This document shows, piece by piece, positions 1 to 5,633 of a stretch of DNA of 8,298 nt (within the stretch, counting starts at the first letter, position 1; each line of letters starts with the position of its first letter). The notes beneath the pieces are model-generated. The model saw only the letters and a program-made list of their open reading frames with translations. It ran no database searches and had not been told where the DNA came from. The DNA is from Syntrophorhabdus sp. (GTDB lineage Bacteria > Desulfobacterota > BSN033 > UBA1163): assembly GCA_020724025.1 (NCBI GenBank), contig DYHU01000161.1:1-8298 (forward strand), written 5' to 3'. The translations under genes were made by a program, and so were the position numbers.

Positions 1-1780
1 AAATCATGCCTTCTGTTTCCTGCTCTAAGGCCAATATGTCCCTCCGGATCTCTTCCAGAGAACGGAGCGGCTTGAACTCATAAAAGTATTTTGTAAAGTT
101 GATTTCGTAGCCAACTTTGGTTTTGCTTTCGTCAATCCAGGCCCTTGGAACATGAGGCTTTACTTCTCGTTCAAAGTATTCCTCAATGGTCTGCTTCACT
201 AATTTTCCGTTTTGCTCGCGGTGGAAAGGAATATTCTCGTAATCACGTAGGTTACTGTCCGGCTTGGGATTGCCGCTTTTATCGGTTTCGATCTTACCAT
301 TTGTATCTTTCAAGGGCTGTTCCACCGTCACCCGCCAGTAAGCAAAATAATCGTTTGGGAAAATCTTGCAAAACGGCCCCTTCCGGAAATCACCGTAAAT
401 TTTGGTTATAAACCCAATCTGGTCCGGTTTGCCGTTTTTCCCGTCACCAATTTCCTTGCGTTTATTGCCGAGGCTGCGGGCCATCTTCAACCAGAACCGG
501 TTAGGACGGCCCTCATCTTCATCTTTCTGGCCTGTGGCGTTAATGAGTTGTATTTTCCCTTTTCTCTCAGGGGTCTTCCGGTTGGTGACAATCAAGATAT
601 ACGTGGCGATGCCGGTGTTATAGAACAGTTGATCCGGCAGGGCGACAATCGCCTCCAGCATATCATTTTCGATGATCCATTTGCGGATTTCGCTTTCTCC
701 GCTTCCCGCCCCGCCGGTAAACAATGGAGATCCGTTAAAGATGATACCAATACGCGAGCCGCCGTCAGACGGTTTCATCTTAGAGATCATGTGCTGTAAG
801 AAAAGAAATGATCCGTCATTAATGCGCGGCAAACCGGCGCCGAAACGTCCGGCAAAACCTTTCTTTTCATACTCCGTCTTGATGATCTTTTCAGCCTTTC
901 GCCATTCTACTCCGAAGGGAGGATTGCTGAGCATGTAATCAAATTTTTCATATTCCAATCCATCCACTGTAAAGGTATTGCCAAATTTAATATTGGTCGG
1001 GTTCTGCCCCTTAATCAGCATATCTGATTTGCAGATGGCATAGGATTCGGGGTTTATTTCCTGTCCGAAAACCTCCAGCCGAGCGTCGGGATTCAATTCC
1101 TGAAGGTACTCCTCAGCTATTGACAGCATACCGCCTGTGCCGCAGGCAAGATCGTAAAGAGTCTTGACAATGCCTTTTTTCGTTAAGATTTCGCGGTCAT
1201 TCAGAAATAGGAGGTTGACCATCAAGCGAATCACTTCCCGCGGCGTAAAATGCTCTCCGGCGGTTTCGTTTGATAGCTCAGCAAACCTGCGAATAAGCTC
1301 TTCGAAGACATACCCCGTTTCAATGGAAGTCATGTTAGATAGATCAATCTCTTCAAATCGCTTGACTACGAGATAGAGCAGGTTGGTTTGGGGATCGTCC
1401 ATTCGTGAAATTTGGTCGTCAAAATTAAAATACTCTATGATCTCTCTGGCACTGGCGGAAAACCCATTGATAAAATTGCGGAGATTGGCGGCAATGTTGT
1501 TTGGGTCCGCCACCAGTTTCTTGAAGTTAAACTGACTGCGGTTATGAAAATTGAACCCCGCTATTTTATTAAGGGTTGCATCAATCGCCGCCTGAGACAT
1601 CTTTTCAACTCTTGGCAAAAAATTCAGTACTTTTTGCTTTGTTGGGTCCAAAACACAATCCAGACGCCGAAGGACCGTCATGGGCAGAATGACTTTTCCA
1701 TAATCAGCCTGCTTGTAATCCCCTCGCAATAAATCAGCAACTGCCCAGATTAAATTGGCTTTTTCTTTGAAATCGATCAT
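1..1780 (-). CDS. hsdM: Type I restriction-modification DNA methyltransferase subunit HsdM (3' end cut by window edge)
   Basis: This is the modification subunit of a type I restriction system. It transfers a methyl group from SAM to adenine N6 at the site chosen by HsdS, and it is needed for both modification and restriction complexes. Reading down from the ATG at 1780, the frame is open for 593 codons to base 1 with no stop. An HsdM_N-type helical domain covers roughly residues 1-140, and the N6-methyltransferase domain starts near 152. The GEHFTPREV segment lies at 175-183, the SAM-binding motif is YDLACGTGGML (D210-G217), followed by an FGQE segment, and the catalytic NPPFG is at 286-290. 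The last visible residues (EEIRRDILALEQETEGM) look like the usual HsdM C-terminal helix, so probably only a few residues are missing. The motif has DLAC where DPAC is usual; the rest is intact, with no frameshift. A Shine-Dalgarno GAGGA lies at 1785-1789. The hsdS and hsdR genes presumably lie beyond base 1. Confidence 0.95.
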   Translation of the reverse strand, partial: MIDFKEKANLIWAVADLLRGDYKQADYGKVILPMTVLRRLDCVLDPTKQKVLNFLPRVEKMSQAAIDATLNKIAGFNFHNRSQFNFKKLVADPNNIAANLRNFINGFSASAREIIEYFNFDDQISRMDDPQTNLLYLVVKRFEEIDLSNMTSIETGYVFEELIRRFAELSNETAGEHFTPREVIRLMVNLLFLNDREILTKKGIVKTLYDLACGTGGMLSIAEEYLQELNPDARLEVFGQEINPESYAICKSDMLIKGQNPTNIKFGNTFTVDGLEYEKFDYMLSNPPFGVEWRKAEKIIKTEYEKKGFAGRFGAGLPRINDGSFLFLQHMISKMKPSDGGSRIGIIFNGSPLFTGGAGSGESEIRKWIIENDMLEAIVALPDQLFYNTGIATYILIVTNRKTPERKGKIQLINATGQKDEDEGRPNRFWLKMARSLGNKRKEIGDGKNGKPDQIGFITKIYGDFRKGPFCKIFPNDYFAYWRVTVEQPLKDTNGKIETDKSGNPKPDSNLRDYENIPFHREQNGKLVKQTIEEYFEREVKPHVPRAWIDESKTKVGYEINFTKYFYEFKPLRSLEEIRRDILALEQETEGMI

Positions 1781-1805
1781 GTCTTCCTCAACCTCTCGAT
1801 CATAT

Positions 1806-1821
1806 CTCGTATGTTTACGAG
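1806..1821. promoter_or_regulatory. Perfect inverted repeat in the hsdM leader
   Basis: The arms CTCGTA (1806-1811) and TACGAG (1816-1821) flank a 4-base loop TGTT. The repeat lies 25 bases upstream of the hsdM start codon, inside the predicted leader and just before its Shine-Dalgarno region. It could be a binding site for a regulator that delays methyltransferase or nuclease expression, or a small RNA hairpin near the ribosome binding site. Only the symmetry is seen; the role is inferred. Confidence 0.4.
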
Positions 1822-1886
1822 CTTTGTTTTCGATCCCTATCTTGAATTCTTAGATCTGTTTCAATCACTCCCCGGAAATTGATCTA

Positions 1887-1915
1887 TTTATACCAAAAAT
1901 TTAATTTTATGGCAA
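1887..1915 (-). promoter_or_regulatory. Predicted sigma70-type promoter of hsdM
   Basis: On the minus strand a -35 box TTGCCA (1915-1910, five of six consensus bases) and a -10 box TATAAA (1892-1887, five of six) are separated by exactly 17 bases of AT-rich sequence. Initiation near 1880 would give a leader of about 100 nt before the ATG at 1780. This suggests that hsdM is transcribed from its own promoter rather than only by read-through from the PIN gene. Confidence 0.6.
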
Positions 1916-1930
1916 TCTTATGAAAGGCCA

Positions 1931-1970
1931 GTGATCAGTGATATGTAATCAGTGATCGGTAATCAGTCAG
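1931..1970. repeat. Period-7 tandem repeat, block 1 (consensus GTRATCA)
   Basis: Five consecutive 7-base units start at 1931: GTGATCA, GTGATAT, GTAATCA, GTGATCG and GTAATCA, followed by a partial unit. Units differ at one to three positions. The repeat is intergenic, immediately upstream of the hsdM promoter, and on its own encodes nothing recognisable. Confidence 0.8.
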
Positions 1971-2012
1971 AATACCATCTTGTACCAAAGCTTCGGAGGG
2001 TAAACAGTAGCG

Positions 2013-2043
2013 AAAATCAGTAATCAGTGATTAGTAAGCAGTC
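2013..2043. repeat. Period-7 tandem repeat, block 2 (same consensus GTRATCA)
   Basis: A second run of the same heptamer has units AAAATCA, GTAATCA, GTGATTA and GTAAGCA, then a partial GTC. It is separated from block 1 by about 40 bases of unrelated sequence and is not in register with it, as expected for a decayed or independently expanded array. Confidence 0.75.
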
Positions 2044-2056
2044 TGCAATTTGCAGA
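2042..2056. repeat. Near-perfect palindrome TCTGCAATTTGCAGA
   Basis: Seven-base arms surround a single central base at 2049, directly abutting heptamer block 2. There is no following T-tract on either strand, so it is not a standard intrinsic terminator. It may be a protein-binding site or a chance palindrome; no function can be assigned. Confidence 0.4.
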
Positions 2057-2076
2057 AGGCAACAATGGAAAGGTTC

Positions 2077-2094
2077 ACCTTTTTAACAAAAGGT
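2077..2094. terminator. Weak A/T-rich stem-loop downstream of the PIN gene (possible terminator)
   Basis: The arms ACCTTTT (2077-2083) and AAAAGGT (2088-2094) pair perfectly around a 4-base loop. It sits 43 bases past the PIN gene stop and could mark the end of that transcript. The stem is low in GC and no clean U-run follows it, so this is only a weak terminator candidate. Confidence 0.25.
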
Positions 2095-2136
2095 CACATG
2101 GTTGATCGAAGTCCTACCGCTGAAACCCGTGACTCC

Positions 2137-2712
2137 TTACTTGGTAATATTTTTGGGGGGATATTTTGTATTAAAAATTTGCTTAATTGCGGAGAATCCT
2201 CTCTGTCGAATTGCCGCTGGGAGAGTGAAATTTGGAACCTGCCCCAATGATTTTATGCACTCTTCTGCTTCTTGGTCTGAAATAGCCGTCTCTCTGTTCA
2301 AAAGATAAATCATCTCATAAAAAGAATACCATTTAACTTTTTCCCTAATCTCCGGAAGGAGAAGACGGTTTGCTTCATGATCATGCGATAAGACGGAAAA
2401 CCCTGTACAATAAGCGATAGCGTAACAGCTTGCTTCTCCTTTATGTATAATTTTCCGGAGGTCTTTATATTTTCGCATGATTGCTTTCTCTTGTTGGAGA
2501 TCAGAAGGTGAAAAATATTCCCAGACACCCTCTTTTAGTAATTTCTCTTTTAATGAAGAGGAAACCAGATCCACTACCTCTTCTTCAATTTCTTGGGAAA
2601 TAAAAATCTGCCATTTGAGGGTGGTCTTTAGAAGATTGAAATAGTGAGGTTTTAGAATCGAGACAAGGAGGAAGATAATATCTGAATCAATGATTACATT
2701 AAGACAACCCAA
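2137..2712 (-). CDS. PIN-domain-like nuclease, probable toxin or effector of the adjacent XRE-ImmA protein
   Basis: The protein has 191 residues and looks like a PIN-fold ribonuclease of the VapC/DUF3368/DUF4411 kind. The N-terminus has the hydrophobic strand plus acid motif NVIIDSD (D9, D11). An acidic helix EIEEEV (E41-E45) follows, then the GEA motif (E93) in KGEASCYAIAYCTG, then LSHDHEA (D111). These are the positions expected to bind the metal in PIN nucleases, so the site appears complete. A C-terminal extension of about 60 residues follows the core. The TTG start at 2712 is chosen because GGAGG lies six bases upstream and the fold begins immediately after it. An open frame continues upstream to 2805, but it only shadows the partner gene. 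The start overlaps the 3' end of the XRE-ImmA gene by 14 bases, implying translational coupling. The target (tRNA, mRNA or other) is unknown. Confidence 0.75.
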   Translation of the reverse strand: MGCLNVIIDSDIIFLLVSILKPHYFNLLKTTLKWQIFISQEIEEEVVDLVSSSLKEKLLKEGVWEYFSPSDLQQEKAIMRKYKDLRKIIHKGEASCYAIAYCTGFSVLSHDHEANRLLLPEIREKVKWYSFYEMIYLLNRETAISDQEAEECIKSLGQVPNFTLPAAIRQRGFSAIKQIFNTKYPPKNITK

Positions 2713-3889
2713 GAACTTCCTCCACGGTTGGCTCTTCCTTCCCAATTCCGAAGAGGGTTGCAATCTGGTCCTTGGGGAGAAATAAATATTCACTAAGCTT
2801 TCCAAAAGTGATCTTTGATTTCGTGTAAGCCGTTTTTGCCAAGAACCGATATCGTTCTGTCAGCATGTTGAAGATAGGATAATCAGAAAACTCTTGATCT
2901 TCTTTTCGGTCTATGTAATATCGGGTATATTCATTCGAAAACCCCATTCTTTCCATATCTCTGACAATCCCTTCGATCTCCAGAAAATCACCCCTTTCGT
3001 CTTCGGAAATCCATCCAGCAAAAAGGAGACGGTTGAGAACGATCTCTCTACTCAATTGATAGTGATCCATCAGGTAGTAAAGGTCATACTTCTGGATCTT
3101 CGATTTCCCTTTATGATATCCACATTCAGCGAAGTATATTTCGAGAGCCTCCTCGGGTAATAAGAACTCATTGGAAAAGAAATTAGCGCGTTTCTCAACA
3201 ACTTCTTCGGATTTCTCAATCGAGTTGCAAAAGCGTGAAAAACTGCTGCTATCCATTAGCACATGTGCGAGTTCATGAGCAATGATAAAATTCCTCGAAA
3301 AGGGGTTTTTATTATGGGCATTTGCAATGATGACTGGTCGTTTATCATGAATAAAGAAAAAGCCATCCAATATGACTGACTTGAAACTGATTTCAAGAAC
3401 CAATATCCCTTGCTCTTGAAGGATAGATCTTAGCGGCACCGGGTCCCTTGGGTTCAATTCCAGAAATTGGCGTTCTTTTCGGGCAATTGCCTTGGCCACC
3501 CCGGAAAAGGGAACATCGGGTGGGTAAGAATATGTGCGGAAGTCTGGATGAACTTCTTCCTCAGATACTACCTCCTCTAATTCAGTATAGTTTATTCCGA
3601 TTTCCTGGCAATTTTTGACGAGCCCTAAATCCTCTTCATCAAGGGAACCCTTTGCCCTAAAAAGGAGAACATTGCTGGCTGGCTTTTCCTCCTCTTCAAA
3701 AAAGTATTCCAAGGGTTGCCCCAAATGCCTGGATATCCTATAAAGCTCTTCGTTGGAAATCCCCATCTTCCCATTTTCTACCTGACTAAGCTTACTCCGG
3801 TTAATTCCGGTGATACGGGAGACTTCTTCTTGGGTATATCCGTTAACCTCTCGTAATTCCTTGAGTTTTCTTCCAATTAAAGGGTCCAT
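2699..3889 (-). CDS. XRE-family HTH plus ImmA/IrrE zinc metallopeptidase (antitoxin/regulator)
   Basis: The protein has 396 residues and two domains. Residues about 4-62 form a Cro/C1-type helix-turn-helix (GRKLKELREVNGYTQEEVSRITGINRSK, shown only in part here: YTQEEVSRITGINRS). Residues about 130-250 form an ImmA/IrrE (COG2856) peptidase with the zinc motif HELAH (H205, E206, H209) and the downstream conserved VEKRANFF segment (E232, probable third ligand) and FLLP. The C-terminal ~140 residues have no recognised domain. Proteins of this layout act as DNA-binding repressors or antitoxins, some cleaving a partner or themselves. Together with the overlapping PIN gene it forms a toxin-antitoxin-like pair. 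The ATG at 3889 fits the HTH start; a TTG six codons upstream (3907) is an alternative. Neither start has a clear Shine-Dalgarno sequence. The gene is more AT-rich than rng next to it, suggesting acquisition. Confidence 0.88.
   Translation of the reverse strand: MDPLIGRKLKELREVNGYTQEEVSRITGINRSKLSQVENGKMGISNEELYRISRHLGQPLEYFFEEEEKPASNVLLFRAKGSLDEEDLGLVKNCQEIGINYTELEEVVSEEEVHPDFRTYSYPPDVPFSGVAKAIARKERQFLELNPRDPVPLRSILQEQGILVLEISFKSVILDGFFFIHDKRPVIIANAHNKNPFSRNFIIAHELAHVLMDSSSFSRFCNSIEKSEEVVEKRANFFSNEFLLPEEALEIYFAECGYHKGKSKIQKYDLYYLMDHYQLSREIVLNRLLFAGWISEDERGDFLEIEGIVRDMERMGFSNEYTRYYIDRKEDQEFSDYPIFNMLTERYRFLAKTAYTKSKITFGKLSEYLFLPKDQIATLFGIGKEEPTVEEVLGLS
2719..2723 (-). promoter_or_regulatory. 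Shine-Dalgarno sequence deciding the TTG start of the PIN gene
   Basis: GGAGG on the minus strand lies inside the last codons of the XRE-ImmA gene, with a six-base spacer to TTG at 2712. It is the only well-spaced ribosome binding site near the beginning of the PIN fold, and it supports coupled translation of the two genes. Confidence 0.6.
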
Positions 3890-3923
3890 ATTATATAAAT
3901 TTACCAAAATTATGTTAATATTT

Positions 3924-3937
3924 TAAACATTTGTTTA
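3924..3937. promoter_or_regulatory. Candidate operator palindrome for the XRE-ImmA repressor
   Basis: The arms TAAACA (3924-3929) and TGTTTA (3932-3937) are separated by TT, and a related half-site TGTTAA lies at 3913-3918. The palindrome overlaps the predicted transcription start of the XRE-ImmA promoter. That is where an autoregulating XRE protein would be expected to bind. The symmetry is seen; the binding is inferred. Confidence 0.45.
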
Positions 3938-3940
3938 TAT

Positions 3941-3969
3941 AAAATAATAAATTAAGTTATATTTGTCAA
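3941..3969 (-). promoter_or_regulatory. Predicted promoter of the XRE-ImmA/PIN operon
   Basis: A consensus -35 box TTGACA (3969-3964) is followed by a 17-base spacer and a -10 candidate TATTTT (3946-3941, four of six). Initiation near 3934 would leave a leader of about 45 nt before the ATG at 3889. A run of seven Ts on the minus strand at 3971-3979 precedes it. No GC-rich hairpin is seen after rng, so read-through from rng is also possible. Confidence 0.5.
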
Positions 3970-4002
3970 CAAAAAAATTTATTATTCCCCTTTGACAGGA
4001 GC

Positions 4003-5493
4003 TTAGACTTCGATGATGTTGAACTGTTCCTGGTGAAAGCCGGACTTGGCCTTGATCACGACCTTCTTTTTCAACTTTCTTTCCAGTTCCTCCACCCTGG
4101 CCCTTTCGTCCTCGTAGAGGAGGTCTGCCACGTCCGGGTGGGCCTCGACCACGATGCTGTGGCCTCCCAGTTCAGAGGCGGTTCTCTCGATTTCACGGAA
4201 GATGTCGTAACAGACCGTGACCTTCGATTTGACATGCCCCGCGCCTTCGCAATAGGGGCATGGCTCCCCAAGGACTCTCGAAATGTTTTCACGCGTCCGC
4301 TTCCGGGTCATCTCCACCAGCCCCAGTTCCGAAATCTTAAAGATGTTGGTCTTCTGCCGGTCCTTTTTGATGGCCTCCTCCAGGGCCTGATAGACCTTCT
4401 CTTTATCCCCCTCCCTCTCCATATCGATGAAATCGATGATGATGATCCCTCCGATATTGCGAACCCTCAACTGGTAGGCAATCTCCTTGGCCGCCTCAAG
4501 GTTCGTTTTCAGGATCGTATCGGCCAGATTCCTCTTGCCCACATACCGGCCCGTGTTCACATCGATGGCCACCATCGCCTCGCTGGTATCGATGACGATG
4601 TAGCCTCCTGATTTAAGCCAGACCTTCCTCCCCAGGATCTTGTCGATCTCCATCTCAATGCCATAGGCATCGAAGATTGGCTCTTTCTCCTCGTAGAGGA
4701 GGATCTCATATTTCTGCTTGGGTATGTAGGTGTTGATGAAAGAGACGATGTTCTCGTAATCCTCTTTCGAATCGATGATGATCCGGTTGATCTGGGGGGA
4801 GAGGAGGTCACGGATCATGCGGAGGATTAATGTCAGGTCACTGTGGACGAGAGAGGGGACAGAGGCATTCTCCTTCTTCTTCTGGATGTTGCTCCAGAGC
4901 TGGAGAAGGAACTCCATATCATTTCGAATCTCCTCGGGCTCCGCCCCTTCGCTCGCCGTGCGGACGATGATGCCACCCGAAGGAGGTTTGACGGACTGGG
5001 CGATCTCCCGCAATCTCCTTCGTTCCTTCTCATCCCTGATCCTGCGCGAGACACCCACATGATCCACCGTGGGCATGAAGACGAGGTAGCGGCCAGGGAG
5101 CGTGATGTGGGAGGTGATCCGGGTGCCTTTGGTGCCGATGGGTTCTTTCGAGACCTGAACCAGCACCTCCTGGCCCTCAAAGAGGAGATCCTGGATCTGC
5201 GACGGAGCATTGAGATGGTTGGTCATCTCCAGGCCCAGAAAGCCCATCTCCTCATACTCTTCCATCCCTCCATAGACATCGGCGACATAGAGGAAGGCGG
5301 CTTTCTCCAGTCCGATGTCGACGAAGGCGGCCTGCATGCCCGGCAGGACCTTGACGACCTTTCCCTTACAGATATTTCCGATGATCCCCCGGTCCCGGGT
5401 GCGCTCGATGTGGAGTTCTGCAAGGACCCGATCTTCTAATAGGGCAACCCTTGTCTCCTGAGGCGTTACATTGATGATGAGTTCATTGGCCAT
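4003..5493 (-). CDS. rng: Ribonuclease G (RNase E/G family endoribonuclease)
   Basis: This single-strand-specific, Mg-dependent cytoplasmic endoribonuclease matures rRNA 5' ends and takes part in mRNA decay. The protein has 496 residues, the usual size of RNase G, and lacks the long scaffold tail of RNase E. It opens with the family signature MANELIINVTPQETRVALLE. An S1-type RNA-binding region (about 35-130) contains GNICKGKVVKVLPGMQAAFVD. The catalytic DNase I-like part carries D311 in AIDVNTGR and D354 in IIIDFIDM, matching the two metal-binding aspartates of RNase E. The zinc-link CPYC (C412, C415) follows in GEPCPYCEGAGH. AGGAG at 5500-5504, with a six-base spacer, supports the ATG. It lies 132 bases downstream of the radical SAM gene on the same strand. 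In many bacteria this family is followed by rplU and rpmA; here a toxin-antitoxin-like module follows instead. Confidence 0.96.
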   Translation of the reverse strand: MANELIINVTPQETRVALLEDRVLAELHIERTRDRGIIGNICKGKVVKVLPGMQAAFVDIGLEKAAFLYVADVYGGMEEYEEMGFLGLEMTNHLNAPSQIQDLLFEGQEVLVQVSKEPIGTKGTRITSHITLPGRYLVFMPTVDHVGVSRRIRDEKERRRLREIAQSVKPPSGGIIVRTASEGAEPEEIRNDMEFLLQLWSNIQKKKENASVPSLVHSDLTLILRMIRDLLSPQINRIIIDSKEDYENIVSFINTYIPKQKYEILLYEEKEPIFDAYGIEMEIDKILGRKVWLKSGGYIVIDTSEAMVAIDVNTGRYVGKRNLADTILKTNLEAAKEIAYQLRVRNIGGIIIIDFIDMEREGDKEKVYQALEEAIKKDRQKTNIFKISELGLVEMTRKRTRENISRVLGEPCPYCEGAGHVKSKVTVCYDIFREIERTASELGGHSIVVEAHPDVADLLYEDERARVEELERKLKKKVVIKAKSGFHQEQFNIIEV

Positions 5494-5524
5494 AAGATGC
5501 TCCTAAAAGTAAAAAACATGGGAT

Positions 5525-5552
5525 TGGAATACTGGAATGGTGGAATGATGGG
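5525..5552. repeat. Period-8 tandem repeat, left block (TGGAATNN on plus strand)
   Basis: The units TGGAATAC, TGGAATGG and TGGAATGA are followed by a partial TGGG. The block lies 31 bases upstream of the rng start, in the gap after the radical SAM gene. It is inverted relative to the block at 5599-5633. Confidence 0.8.
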
Positions 5553-5598
5553 TTTTACAGAGAAGAGCAATCCACCAATTATTCATAACTCTTAGAAA

Positions 5599-5633
5599 CC
5601 AATATTCCATTTTTCCAAAATTCCATCATTCCA
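5599..5633. repeat. Period-8 tandem repeat, right block (TGGAATNN on minus strand), containing a stop codon
   Basis: Read on the minus strand from 5633, the units are TGGAATGA, TGGAATTT, TGGAAAAA and TGGAATAT, then TGG. The last three bases of the first unit (TGA, 5628-5626) are the stop codon of the radical SAM gene. With the left block it forms an imperfect inverted repeat around a loop of about 46 bases, which could fold in the intercistronic RNA. Confidence 0.8.

Larger units (their letters stand above)
1781..2136. other. Non-coding gap between hsdM and the PIN-domain gene
   Basis: No convincing gene is visible on either strand in this 356-base stretch; the short plus-strand frames here lack family resemblance. 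It holds the hsdM ribosome binding site, an inverted repeat, a promoter for hsdM, two blocks of a period-7 tandem repeat, a near-perfect palindrome and a small A/T-rich stem-loop, each listed separately. Confidence 0.7.

Noticed and set aside
145..1732. Several plus-strand open frames of 70-106 codons
   Set aside because: They lie opposite the continuous hsdM frame, which shows clear family motifs, and their translations resemble no protein.
1931..2043. Possible CRISPR array
   Set aside because: Units are only 7 bases, directly adjacent and degenerate, with no spacers of uniform length.
2310..2528. A 72-codon minus-strand frame within the PIN gene
   Set aside because: It is out of frame with the PIN motifs and has no independent support.
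2713..2805. N-terminal extension of the PIN protein by 31 residues
   Set aside because: It is a shadow of the XRE-ImmA coding sequence. The PIN fold starts right after the TTG at 2712, which has the well-placed GGAGG.
3971..4002. Intrinsic terminator after rng
   Set aside because: There is a run of seven Ts on the minus strand but no stable GC-rich hairpin before it.
4033..5439. Plus-strand frames of up to 198 codons opposite rng
   Set aside because: They mirror the rng codon pattern; rng has an intact catalytic signature and a good ribosome binding site, while these have no recognisable domain.
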